Below are positions 32,918-40,926 of a stretch of DNA of 64,000 nt, piece after piece (the first letter of the stretch is position 1; each line of letters starts with the position of its first letter). The stretch is from Hydrogenophaga palleronii NBRC 102513. GTDB lineage: Bacteria; Pseudomonadota; Gammaproteobacteria; Burkholderiales; Burkholderiaceae_C. A program made the position numbers and the translations under genes. The DNA lies in contig NZ_BCTJ01000012.1 of the NCBI RefSeq assembly GCF_001571225.1, positions 61,295-125,294 of the forward strand. Reading direction: 5' to 3'. Under the pieces are notes generated by a model that was not told the DNA's origin, did no database searches, and saw only the letters and a list, made by a program, of their open reading frames with translations.

Positions 32918-33850
32918 CTACGCCTTGTTGTCGCCTGCCTGGCGCCGCGCCAGTGCCGCGTCATACAGCGCGTTTTTGGGCTGGCCGCTGATCTCGGCGC
33001 ACAGGCGCACCGCGGTTTTCAGCGGCAGCTCGGCCAGCAGCAGGTCGAGCGTGCGCAGGGTGGTGGCGTCCAGCGCGTCGGTCTCGGCCGCGTCGGCCAC
33101 CAGCGGGTGCACCATCAACGCGAACTCGCCGCGCGTGCGGTGTGCGCCGCCGGCCAGCCAGGCGCTGAAATCGGCCGCCGGCAGTTGTGCGATTTCTTCG
33201 AACTGTTTGGTCAGCTCGCGCCCCACGGTGAGCAGGCGTGGGCCCAGGGCCGCCATGTCTTTCGCCAGTGCCTCGATGCGGTGCGGCGCCTCCAGCAGCA
33301 GGCAGGCACGCGCGTCGGCGCCGATCTGCTGCAACTGGCGCTGCCGCTCCGTTGCCTTGGGCGAGAGAAAACCGGCGAACACGAACTGCCCGTCCCAGCC
33401 GCTGTGGCCGGTGACGCTGAGCAGGGCGGTGATGCTGCTCGGGCCGGGCAGCGGCACGCAGCGCAGGCCGGCGGCGGTGACGGCGGCCACCAGGCGTGCG
33501 CCCGGGTCGCTCACGCCGGGCGTGCCGGCGTCGCTCACATAGGCCACGCGCTGGCCGGCCTGCAGGCGCTGCACCACGGTCTGTGCGGCCTCGGCCTCGT
33601 TGTGTTCGTGCAGCGCCAGCAGCGGCTTGTGCAGGCCGTAGCCCTGCAGCAGCGCCGCCGTGTGGCGCGTGTCTTCGCAGGCCACGGTGTCGGCCAGCGA
33701 CAGCACCTGCAAGGCGCGCAGCGCGATGTCGGCCAGGTTGCCGATCGGCGTGGCCACCATGTAGAGGGCGCCCTGCGGATAATGCTGATGCCCCGCCGTT
33801 TCGCGCGCGGCGACCAACAGGGATGGAGTGCTTGCAGACAATGTGGACAT
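32918..33850 (-). CDS. rsmI: 16S rRNA (cytidine(1402)-2'-O)-methyltransferase RsmI
   Basis: 310 residues. Tetrapyrrole-methylase fold: YMVATPIGNLADIALRAL, VACEDTRHTAALL, YVSDAGTPGVSDPGARLV, LPGPSSITALLSVTG, FAGFLSPK and VGRELTKQFEE are all RsmI signatures. It 2'-O-methylates C1402 in the ribosomal decoding centre. Head-to-head with yraN, whose coding region overlaps its first codons. Confidence 0.95.
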   Translation of the reverse strand: MSTLSASTPSLLVAARETAGHQHYPQGALYMVATPIGNLADIALRALQVLSLADTVACEDTRHTAALLQGYGLHKPLLALHEHNEAEAAQTVVQRLQAGQRVAYVSDAGTPGVSDPGARLVAAVTAAGLRCVPLPGPSSITALLSVTGHSGWDGQFVFAGFLSPKATERQRQLQQIGADARACLLLEAPHRIEALAKDMAALGPRLLTVGRELTKQFEEIAQLPAADFSAWLAGGAHRTRGEFALMVHPLVADAAETDALDATTLRTLDLLLAELPLKTAVRLCAEISGQPKNALYDAALARRQAGDNKA

Positions 33851-34287
33851 CCAGAAAACAGGGCGCTCCGGCCGTGGGCGGCGCTCGGGGCCAGACCACC
33901 AAGGCGCGGGGGGATGCGGCCGAAGACGCGGCCCTGGCCCACCTGCAGCGCCAGGGTCTGGCGCTGGTGCAGCGCAACTACAAAACCCCGGGCCGGGGCG
34001 GTGGCGAGGTCGATTTGATTATGCGCGAGCGCGACGGCACGCTGGTCTTCGTCGAGGTGCGCCAGCGTGCCAGCGCGCGCCAGGGTGGTGCCGGCGGCAG
34101 CATCACCGCGCTCAAGCAACGCCGCATCGTGTTCGCGGCACGGCACTTTTTGCTGCAGCTCGGATCGGAACCTCCATGCCGTTTCGACGTCGTATTGATC
34201 GAGGGTGCGCCCGGCACAACCTCCGCACCCGCCGCGACGCGCATCGAGTGGCTGCGCGCGGCTTTCGACGCTTCGGGCGCATTTTGA
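33841..34287 (+). CDS. yraN: YraN family endonuclease-like protein (UPF0102)
   Basis: 148 residues from ATG 33841; an in-frame ATG at 33823 would add six residues. GGAG at 33825-33828 precedes the chosen start by 12 bp. PD-(D/E)xK nuclease-like core: the RGDAAEDAALAHLQRQG helix, GGEVDLIMRERDGTLVFVEVRQR with the D...EVR catalytic pattern, and the C-terminal CRFDVVLI strand. In vivo role unknown. The first 10 bp (or 28 bp) overlap rsmI on the opposite strand, so its promoter must lie inside rsmI. diaA follows 27 bp later. Confidence 0.9.
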   Translation: MWTSRKQGAPAVGGARGQTTKARGDAAEDAALAHLQRQGLALVQRNYKTPGRGGGEVDLIMRERDGTLVFVEVRQRASARQGGAGGSITALKQRRIVFAARHFLLQLGSEPPCRFDVVLIEGAPGTTSAPAATRIEWLRAAFDASGAF

Positions 34288-34314
34288 TACACCACCGACC
34301 GCTATGATCGCCCC

Positions 34315-34935
34315 ATGCTTCTGCAACGCATTCAGCAACAGTTCATCGACAGCGCCGACCTGAAATACCAGTGTGCGCAATCGCTCGCGCCCCTGGTGGA
34401 ATTGGCCATCTCGGCGGTGCTGGCCAGTGTCACCGGCGGCGGCAAGGTGCTGTCCTGCGGCAACGGCGCCTCGGCCTCCGCAGCACAACATTTCGCCGCC
34501 AGTTTCATGGGCCGCTACGAACGCGAGCGGCCCGAACTCGCGGCCCTGTCCCTCTCGTCCGACGCCGCGGTGCTCACCGCCATCGCCACCGACTTCGACG
34601 GCCGTTCCGTGTTCGCGCGCCAGGTGCGTGCGCTCGGCCAGGCCGGCGACGTGCTGCTGGTTCTGTCCACCAGCGGCAACTCGGCCAACGTGGTGGCGGC
34701 GGTGGAAGCCGCGCACGAGCGCGAGATGACGGTGGTGGCCCTGACCGGTGGGCGCGGCGGCCGGTTGGCGCAGCTGCTGCGCGACACCGACGTGCACCTG
34801 TGCGTGCCGCACGAGTTGCCGGCGCGGATTCTGGAAGTGCACCACCTGGTGCTGCACTGCATTTGTGACGGAGTGGATGCCCAACTGCTGGGTCTGCCCG
34901 ACGTGTCAACCCCCCATATGGAGAGCGCATCATGA
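34315..34935 (+). CDS. diaA: SIS-domain protein DiaA (replication initiation regulator)
   Basis: 206 residues. Single SIS domain: KVLSCGNGASASAAQHFAASFMGRYERERP, LVLSTSGNSANVV and VALTGGRGGRLAQLL. It resembles GmhA, but the yraN-diaA-dolP order and the sequence FEMGRY-like segment favour DiaA, which binds DnaA and promotes timely initiation at oriC. It overlaps the lipoprotein gene by 4 bp (ATGA). Confidence 0.88.
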   Translation: MLLQRIQQQFIDSADLKYQCAQSLAPLVELAISAVLASVTGGGKVLSCGNGASASAAQHFAASFMGRYERERPELAALSLSSDAAVLTAIATDFDGRSVFARQVRALGQAGDVLLVLSTSGNSANVVAAVEAAHEREMTVVALTGGRGGRLAQLLRDTDVHLCVPHELPARILEVHHLVLHCICDGVDAQLLGLPDVSTPHMESAS

Positions 34936-35594
34936 GCTTTTTGAACAGCACCCCTTCCCGCCAGCGTTTTGCCATGGTCGCCCTCGCCGTGGCTGCCGCC
35001 GGCGCCACGCTGAGCGCCTGTGCACCCCTGATGGTGGGCGGCGCGGCCGTGACCGCCCTGGTGGCCGTGGACCGCCGCACCTCCGGCGCCCAACTGGACG
35101 ACCAGGGCATCGAGCTGCGCGCGTCCAACCGCATCAAGGACGAGATCGGCGATGCGCGGGCGCGCTTCTCGGTTTCCAGCTACAACCGCCGCGTGCTGCT
35201 CACCGGCGAGGCGTCCAATGAAGCCGTCAAGACGCAGATCACGCAGATCGTCTCGGGCGTGGAGAACGTGCGCGAAGTGATCAACGAACTCGGCGTCACC
35301 GCCAGCCCGTCGTTCAAGGAACGCGCCAGCGACACGCTCATCACCGGCCGCGTGAAGGCCTCGCTGGTGGACGCTAAGGACCTGGCGGCCAGCGCCTTCA
35401 AGGTGGTCACCGAGCGTGGCACGGTGTACCTGATGGGCCGCGTGACGCAGCGCGAAGCCGACCGCGCCACCGACATCGCGCGCAACACCTCCAGCGTGGC
35501 GCGTGTGGTGCGCGTGCTCGAAATCATCAGCGAGCAGGAACTCGCCAACATCGGCGCCGCGAGGCAGCCGGCGCCGGTGAACGACGCGAAGTAA
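34932..35594 (+). CDS. dolP: BON-domain outer-membrane lipoprotein DolP (YraP)
   Basis: 220 residues. Lipoprotein signal with lipobox LSAC (Cys near residue 30). Two BON domains follow (about 65-135 and 140-210): VLLTGEASNEAVKTQITQIV...VREVINEL and VYLMGRVTQREADRATDIA...VARVVRVLE. DolP supports outer-membrane integrity and Bam function. Same gene order as in E. coli yraN-diaA-dolP, but lpoA is missing. Confidence 0.9.
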   Translation: MSFLNSTPSRQRFAMVALAVAAAGATLSACAPLMVGGAAVTALVAVDRRTSGAQLDDQGIELRASNRIKDEIGDARARFSVSSYNRRVLLTGEASNEAVKTQITQIVSGVENVREVINELGVTASPSFKERASDTLITGRVKASLVDAKDLAASAFKVVTERGTVYLMGRVTQREADRATDIARNTSSVARVVRVLEIISEQELANIGAARQPAPVNDAK

Positions 35595-35614
35595 GTTCGC
35601 GCGCCACACCGCCC

Positions 35615-35699
35615 ATCCAGAACACCGCGGAACCGGCGCCGCCGGGCCGCAGGTGTTGCCCCCTTGAGGGGGAGACGCCGCAGGCGGCGCAGGGGTGGG
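35615..35699 (+). repeat. Three-hairpin intergenic repeat, copy A2
   Basis: Hairpin 1: AACACC(35621-35626)/GGTGTT(35652-35657), GCGG/CCGC, inner CCGGC/GCCGG around GCC. Hairpin 2: CCCCC-TTGA-GGGGG. Hairpin 3: CGCCGC-AG-GCGGCG. Located exactly between the converging dolP and dehydrogenase stop codons. Confidence 0.88.
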
Positions 35700-35700
35700 G

Positions 35701-36603
35701 TTACTTCAAGCGTTTGATCAGGCTCGAGGTGTCGTAGCGCTGGCCGCCCATGGCCTGCACGTCGGCATAGAACTGGTCCACCAGGGCTGTCACCGGCAGG
35801 CGTGCGCCGTTGCGCTTGGCCTCGTCGAGCACCAGGCCCAGGTCCTTGCGCATCCAGTCGACCGCAAAGCCGAAGTCGAACTTGTCGGCCACCATGGTCT
35901 TGCCGCGGTTGTCGAGCTGCCAGCTCTGCGCCGCGCCCTTGCCGATCACGTCCAGCACCTGGTTCACGTCGAGGCCGGCTTTCTGGCCGAAGGCGATGGC
36001 TTCGGACAGGCCCTGCACCAGACCGGCGATGCAGATCTGGTTGACCATCTTGGTGAGTTGGCCGGCGCCGCTGGCGCCCATCAGGGTGAAGGCGCGCGAG
36101 AACGCCAGCGCCACCGGCGTCACGGCGTCGAAGGCCGCGGCATCACCGCCGCACATGACGGTGAGGGCCCCGTTCTGCGCACCCGCCTGGCCACCCGAAA
36201 CCGGGGCGTCGATGAACGACAGACCGAGCGTCTTGCCGGCACCGTAAAGCTCGCGCGCGACGTCGGCCGATGCGGTGGTGTGGTCCACGAACACCGCACC
36301 CGGGGCCATGCCGGCGAAGGCGCCATCGGCACCCAGCACCACGGAGCGCAGGTCGTCGTCGTTGCCGACGCAGGCAAACACGATGTCGGCACCCTGGGCC
36401 GCTTCGCGTGGCGTGGGCTTGTGCGCGCCACCGAACTCGGCCACCCAGGCCGCGGCCTTGGCGCTGGAGCGGTTGTAGACCGTCACCGCATGGCCGGCGC
36501 GCGCGAGGTGCCCCGCCATGGGGTAACCCATGACACCCAGGCCGATGAAGGCGACCTTGCGGGCGGGCGTGGATTCGTAGGGACGTGCAGCGATGCTGGT
36601 CAT
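35701..36603 (-). CDS. NAD(P)-dependent beta-hydroxyacid dehydrogenase (HIBADH/GarR-like)
   Basis: 300 residues from ATG 36603. Rossmann loop FIGLGVMGYPMAGHL (19-33), substrate loop IDAPVSGGQAGAQNG (131-145) and catalytic Lys185 in LTKMVNQI define the 3-hydroxyisobutyrate dehydrogenase/tartronate semialdehyde reductase family. The exact substrate is open: 3-hydroxyisobutyrate, tartronate semialdehyde and related acids are all possible. No valine or glycerate pathway genes are adjacent. Flanked on both sides by three-hairpin repeats. Confidence 0.88.
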   Translation of the reverse strand: MTSIAARPYESTPARKVAFIGLGVMGYPMAGHLARAGHAVTVYNRSSAKAAAWVAEFGGAHKPTPREAAQGADIVFACVGNDDDLRSVVLGADGAFAGMAPGAVFVDHTTASADVARELYGAGKTLGLSFIDAPVSGGQAGAQNGALTVMCGGDAAAFDAVTPVALAFSRAFTLMGASGAGQLTKMVNQICIAGLVQGLSEAIAFGQKAGLDVNQVLDVIGKGAAQSWQLDNRGKTMVADKFDFGFAVDWMRKDLGLVLDEAKRNGARLPVTALVDQFYADVQAMGGQRYDTSSLIKRLK

Positions 36604-36627
36604 GAGAAAAGGCCTTTCGTGTGGAGT

Positions 36628-36713
36628 TCCAGAAATGCCGCGGAACCGGCTTTGCCGGGCCGCAGGCATTGCCCCTTGAGGGGGCAGCGCGCCGCAGGCG
36701 CGGCGCGGGGGGA
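36628..36713 (+). repeat. Three-hairpin intergenic repeat, copy A3
   Basis: Hairpin 1: AATGCC(36634-36639)/GGCATT(36665-36670) in place of AACACC/GGTGTT, so two base pairs are changed on both arms. Inner CCGGC/GCCGG around TTT. Hairpin 2: CCCC-TTGA-GGGG. Hairpin 3: CGCGCC/GGCGCG. Between the dehydrogenase start and the pilU stop. Confidence 0.88.
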
Positions 36714-36714
36714 A

Positions 36715-37851
36715 TCACATGATAGTGAGGTGCTCGGTGCCCGCGGCCAGGTCGATCGACTTGGCGCGCTGGCTGTTGAGCTTGATCTGCAGGCGCAGGT
36801 CGTTGAGCGAGTCGGCGTTGCGCAGCGCGTCTTCCAGCGTGATGAGGTTGGCCTCGAAGGCGTTGAACAGCGCCTGGTCGAAGGTCTGCATGCCCATCTG
36901 CGTGCTCTTCTTCATGATCTCCTTGATCTCGGCCACATCGCCCTTGAAGATCAGGTCGGAGATCAGCGGGGAGTTCAGCATGATCTCCACCGCCGCGTGC
37001 CGGCCCTTGTTGTCCTGGCGCGGAATCAGGCGCTGCGACACCAGCGCGCGCAGGTTCAGCGACAGGTCCATCAGCAACTGGGCGCGGCGCTCTTCGGGGA
37101 AGAAGTTGATGATGCGGTCCAGCGCCTGGTTGGCGCTGTTGGCGTGCAGCGTGGCCAGGCACAGGTGACCGGTTTCCGAGAACTGGATTGCATGCTCCAT
37201 GGTCTCGCGGTCACGGATTTCGCCCATCAGGATCACGTCGGGCGCCTGGCGCAGCGTGTTCTTCAGCGCGGCTTCCCAGCTGTCGGTGTCCAGGCCCACT
37301 TCGCGTTGCGTCACCACGCAGTTCTTGTGCGGGTGCACGAACTCCACCGGGTCTTCGATGGTGATGATGTGGCCGTGGGTGTTCTCGTTGCGCCAGTCCA
37401 CCATGGCTGCCAGCGAGGTGGACTTGCCCGAGCCGGTGGCGCCGACCAGGATGCACAGGCCGCGCTTGGACAGCGCCACGTCCTTCAGCACCTGCGGCAG
37501 GCCGAGTTTGTCGATGGTGGGCAGCACGGCGGGAATCGTGCGCAGCACCATGCCGACCTTGCCCTGCTGGATGAAGGCGCTGACGCGGAAGCGGCCGATG
37601 GCCGGCGGCGCGATGGCGAAGTTGCACTCCTTGGTGCGCTCGAACTCCGCCGCCTGCTTGTCGTTCATGATGGAACGCGCCAGGGCCAGCGTGTGCGAGG
37701 CATTGAGCGGCTGCGGCGAGACCTTGACCACCGCACCATCGACCTTGATCGCAGGCGGAAAGTCCGCCGTGAGGAACAGGTCGCTGCCGGTGCGGCTGAG
37801 CATCAGGCGCAGCAGGTCGTTGATGAATTTTGAAGCCTGGTCGCGTTCCAT
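36715..37851 (-). CDS. pilU: Type IV pilus retraction ATPase PilU
   Basis: 378 residues from ATG 37851, GGAAGG upstream. PilT-like ATPase: Walker A GATGSGKST (K143), Asp box ITIEDPVEFVH, Walker B VILMGEIRDRETM, and His box CLATLHANSANQAL. The AIRNLI motif of PilT is replaced (LISDLIFKGD), as expected for PilU. It powers high-force pilus retraction together with PilT. 44 bp downstream of pilT in the same operon. Confidence 0.95.
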   Translation of the reverse strand: MERDQASKFINDLLRLMLSRTGSDLFLTADFPPAIKVDGAVVKVSPQPLNASHTLALARSIMNDKQAAEFERTKECNFAIAPPAIGRFRVSAFIQQGKVGMVLRTIPAVLPTIDKLGLPQVLKDVALSKRGLCILVGATGSGKSTSLAAMVDWRNENTHGHIITIEDPVEFVHPHKNCVVTQREVGLDTDSWEAALKNTLRQAPDVILMGEIRDRETMEHAIQFSETGHLCLATLHANSANQALDRIINFFPEERRAQLLMDLSLNLRALVSQRLIPRQDNKGRHAAVEIMLNSPLISDLIFKGDVAEIKEIMKKSTQMGMQTFDQALFNAFEANLITLEDALRNADSLNDLRLQIKLNSQRAKSIDLAAGTEHLTIM

Positions 37852-37895
37852 GGACCTTCCCCTCGTGTCGTTTTTCTTAACTGGCGCCGGCTGGA

Positions 37896-38939
37896 TCAGC
37901 CGGGGAAATTCTCGGGGATCTTGGCCTTGCCGCGTGCTTCGGCCGGGCTGATCACGTTGCGCTTGACCAGGTCGGACAGGTTCTGGTCCAGCGTCTGCAT
38001 GCCCACGCTGTTGCCGGTCTGGATCGCCGAGTACATCTGCGCCACCTTGGCCTCGCGGATCAGGTTGCGGATCGCGCTGGTGCCCAGCATGATCTCGTGC
38101 GCCGCGACACGGCCCGAACCGTCCTTGGTCTTGCACAGCGTCTGCGAGATGACAGCCACCAGCGATTCGGACAACATGGCGCGCACCATGTCTTTTTCTT
38201 CCGCCGGGAACACGTCGATGATGCGGTCGATGGTCTTGGCCGCGCTGGAGGTGTGCAGGGTGCCGAACACCAGGTGGCCGGTTTCGGCGGCGGTCATGGC
38301 CAGGCGGATGGTTTCGAGGTCGCGCATTTCGCCGACCAGGATCGCGTCCGGGTCTTCGCGCAGCGCCGAGCGCAGTGCGTTGGCAAAGCTCAGGGTGTGT
38401 GGCCCGACTTCACGCTGGTTGACCAGGCACTTCTTGGACTCGTGCACGAACTCCACCGGGTCTTCCACCGTCAGGATATGGCCGTACTCGGTTTCGTTGA
38501 GGTGGTTGACCATGCCGGCCAGCGTGGTCGACTTGCCCGAACCGGTCGGGCCGGTCACCAGCACCAGGCCGCGCGGGCGCAGTGCGAGGTCGCCGAAGAT
38601 CTTGGGCGCGTTGAGCTGTTCGAGCGTGAGGATCTTGCTCGGGATGGTGCGGAACACCGCGCCGGCGCCGCGGTTGTGGTTGAAGGCGTTGACGCGGAAT
38701 CGCGACAGGCCTTCGATCTCGAACGAGAAGTCGCACTCGAGGAACTCTTCGTACTGCTTGCGCTGGCTGTCGTTCATGATGTCGTACACCATGCCGTGGA
38801 CCTGCTTGTGGTCCAGCGGTTCGACGTTGATGCGTCGCACGTCGCCATGCACCCGTATCATGGGCGGCAGACCGGCCGAGAGGTGAAGATCGGATGCTTT
38901 GTTCTTGACGCTGAAGGCAAGCAGTTGGGTGATATCCAT
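37896..38939 (-). CDS. pilT: Type IV pilus retraction ATPase PilT
   Basis: 347 residues from ATG 38939. N-terminal PAS-like domain, Walker A GPTGSGKST (K136), TVEDPVEFVHESKKC, GEMRDLETIRLAM, the His box FGTLHTSSAAKTID, and the AIRNLIREAKVAQM motif diagnostic for PilT. Hexameric ATPase for pilus retraction in twitching motility. Divergent from the PLP protein gene across 39 bp, the usual PilT-YggS neighbourhood. Confidence 0.97.
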   Translation of the reverse strand: MDITQLLAFSVKNKASDLHLSAGLPPMIRVHGDVRRINVEPLDHKQVHGMVYDIMNDSQRKQYEEFLECDFSFEIEGLSRFRVNAFNHNRGAGAVFRTIPSKILTLEQLNAPKIFGDLALRPRGLVLVTGPTGSGKSTTLAGMVNHLNETEYGHILTVEDPVEFVHESKKCLVNQREVGPHTLSFANALRSALREDPDAILVGEMRDLETIRLAMTAAETGHLVFGTLHTSSAAKTIDRIIDVFPAEEKDMVRAMLSESLVAVISQTLCKTKDGSGRVAAHEIMLGTSAIRNLIREAKVAQMYSAIQTGNSVGMQTLDQNLSDLVKRNVISPAEARGKAKIPENFPG

Positions 38940-38978
38940 CCCGGGGTCCCGTGCGGTGTTGAGGTATGACGGCAGATT

Positions 38979-39692
38979 ATGACGAGCATTGAACGCAATC
39001 TCCAAGGCTTGCAGGCGCGAATGGCGCTTGCGTGCGCACAGGCGGAACGCGGCGTGACAGAGGTCTCGCTGCTGGCGGTTTCCAAGACCTTCGGGCCCGA
39101 CGCCGTTCGTCTGGCGCAGGCTGCCGGCCAGCGTTCTTTTGGCGAGAACTACGTGCAGGAAGGGGTGGAGAAAATCCTCGCCCTGCGCGAATCCGCGAAC
39201 GCCGAAACGCCCGCCATCGAATGGCATTGCATCGGCCCGCTGCAGAGCAACAAGACGCGCCTGGTGGCGGCACATTTCGACTGGGTGCAATCGGTCGACC
39301 GGCTCAAGATCGCCGAGCGCCTGAGCGAACAACGCCCCGATGCCTTGCCACCCTTGCAGGTCTGCCTGCAGGTGAACGTGGACGGTGGTGCCACCAAGGC
39401 CGGTGTGTCGCCGGCCGAACTGCCGGCGCTGGCCGCGGCGGTGGCGCGGCTGCCGCGTCTGAAACTGCGTGGCCTGATGTGCATCCCGGACCCGGTTGAA
39501 GGCTTTGAGGCGCAGCGCGCGGTGTTCCTGCAGGCCAGGGCGCTGTTTGACCGGCTCAACGCCGAGGGCCATGCGCTGGACACCTTGTCCATGGGCATGA
39601 GCGACGACCTGGAGGCCGCCATCGCCGCCGGTGCCACCCTGGTGCGTGTGGGCCGGGCCGTGTTCGGCGGCCGGCCCGCCAGGCTGTCTTGA
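38979..39692 (+). CDS. YggS/PLPBP family pyridoxal phosphate homeostasis protein
   Basis: 237 residues. Alanine-racemase-like TIM barrel; PLP lysine K36 in LLAVSKTFG, then FGENYVQEGVEK, HCIGPLQSNKTRLV, VNVDGGATKAG and LSMGMSDDLEAAIAAGATLVRVGRAVFG. It has no known catalytic activity and buffers PLP. Divergent from pilT as in many proteobacteria. Confidence 0.95.
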   Translation: MTSIERNLQGLQARMALACAQAERGVTEVSLLAVSKTFGPDAVRLAQAAGQRSFGENYVQEGVEKILALRESANAETPAIEWHCIGPLQSNKTRLVAAHFDWVQSVDRLKIAERLSEQRPDALPPLQVCLQVNVDGGATKAGVSPAELPALAAAVARLPRLKLRGLMCIPDPVEGFEAQRAVFLQARALFDRLNAEGHALDTLSMGMSDDLEAAIAAGATLVRVGRAVFGGRPARLS

Positions 39693-39695
39693 TGC

Positions 39696-40259
39696 TCAGT
39701 TCTTCGCCGCCGGCTTGATGGCGCCGCAGCTGGTGGCCAGCCACTTGCCCTGGCCTTCCATGCTCGTCGTCTGCGGCTTGCCCTGCGGTGTGCTGGTGAC
39801 CACCATCTTCATGCTGTAGGCGGCGTCGCCGTTGAAGGTGTAGGTGCTTTCACCGGTGGAGGGCGGTGTCTTGCAGACGAAGTTCATCTTCATGCCGGTG
39901 GCGCTGCGCGAAGTCACGGTGCTGGTGCAATTGCCATCCTTCTGCATCGGCATGTCCTGCCGCGCCGCCATCTCGGGCGTGATGCAGACCTTGATCGCCA
40001 TCTCGCCCCCCGAGCCCGCGCCGGGCAGGCTCATGCCCTGTTTCGCGAACATCTCTTCCATCTGCTTGCGCTGCGCGGGCGGCATGCTCGCCATCTGCTG
40101 CTGCATCTGTGCCATGGCCTTGTCCACCTCGGGGTTGCCCACCATCTTGTGGGTGATCTCCCACAGGCCGGGCTTGATGGTCTGGGCATGGGCGGTGCCG
40201 CCGAGCACGAGCAGGGCGGCGGACAAGAGGGTGGACGCGGTGGCGCTGCGGTGGTTCAT
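39696..40259 (-). CDS. DUF3617 family periplasmic protein
   Basis: 187 residues from ATG 40259 (AGGAGA upstream). Signal peptide cleaved near GTAHAQ-TIKPG. IKPGLWEITHKM is the DUF3617 opening; a Met/Gln-rich middle (AMAQMQQQMASMPPAQRKQMEEMFAKQ) is followed by a domain with three cysteines (VCITPEM, GNCTSTV, FVCKTPP) and ATSCGAIKP. Function unknown. Ends 3 bp from the PLP protein gene, convergent. Confidence 0.85.
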   Translation of the reverse strand: MNHRSATASTLLSAALLVLGGTAHAQTIKPGLWEITHKMVGNPEVDKAMAQMQQQMASMPPAQRKQMEEMFAKQGMSLPGAGSGGEMAIKVCITPEMAARQDMPMQKDGNCTSTVTSRSATGMKMNFVCKTPPSTGESTYTFNGDAAYSMKMVVTSTPQGKPQTTSMEGQGKWLATSCGAIKPAAKN

Positions 40260-40349
40260 CGTGTGGTCTCCTGGGCTGAAGCCGGCCATTGTGCGGGGCG
40301 CAGTTGGCCTGTCAATGACAGAGGAATGGCAATGCACCCCATCACAGGA

Positions 40350-40820
40350 TCACAGCGGCAGGCGCGAGCTGTTCTTCACCTCTTCCATCACCGCGTAGGT
40401 GCGGGTCTCGCGCACGCCGGGCAACTGCCACAGCACACTGCCGGCGAAGTCGCGGTAGGCCGCCATGTCGGCCATGCGGGTCTTGAGCAGGTAGTCGAAA
40501 CCGCCGGCCACCATGTGGCACTCCATGATCTCGTCGCGCACCTGCACCGCGGCTTTGAACTCGTTGAACACGTTGGGCGTGGTGCGGTCGAGCAGCACCT
40601 CGACGAAGACCATCATGCCGCGCCCGAGCTGCAGCGGGTTCAGCCGCGCCTCGTAGCCGAGGATGAAGCCGTCGCGCTGCAGGCGCTGGGTGCGCGCCAG
40701 CACCGCGGTGGGCGAGAGCGCCACCGCTTCGGCCAGTTTCAGGTTGCTCAGGCGGCCGTCGGCCTGCAGCAGTTGCAGGATCTTCAGGTCGATGCGGTCG
40801 GGTGGCGCGATGGCTGACAT
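40350..40820 (-). CDS. Lrp/AsnC family regulator, probable regulator of putA
   Basis: 156 residues. N-terminal HTH (DLKILQLLQADGRLSNLKLAEAVALSPTAVLARTQRLQRDGFI) and a C-terminal RAM domain (MVFVEVLLDRTT, CHMVAGGFDYLLKTRMADM, LPGVRETRTYAVMEEVK). Lrp-type regulators divergent from putA (PutR-like) activate proline catabolism in response to proline. 106 bp separate the two starts and include a dyad. Confidence 0.92.
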   Translation of the reverse strand: MSAIAPPDRIDLKILQLLQADGRLSNLKLAEAVALSPTAVLARTQRLQRDGFILGYEARLNPLQLGRGMMVFVEVLLDRTTPNVFNEFKAAVQVRDEIMECHMVAGGFDYLLKTRMADMAAYRDFAGSVLWQLPGVRETRTYAVMEEVKNSSRLPL

Positions 40821-40848
40821 GACGGTGGATTATCCGGTTTGAACCGTC
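40821..40848. promoter_or_regulatory. Inverted repeat in the lrp-putA divergent region
   Basis: GACGGT (40821-40826) and ACCGTC (40843-40848), 16-nt spacer, in the only non-coding stretch between the divergent genes. Position suits an Lrp/PutR site; the sequence does not closely match the E. coli Lrp consensus. Confidence 0.4.
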
Positions 40849-40926
40849 TTGTTTGGTGAAATGTTCGGTCATTTTGGCGGCAACATGCCTGAACTCACCG
40901 ATTCAGCGCCCTTTCCGGAGCCCTCC

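Noticed and set aside
40310..40322. CTGTC-AAT-GACAG near the lrp stop as a LexA site
   Set aside because: The spacing is too short for a LexA box and it lies downstream of both flanking genes.
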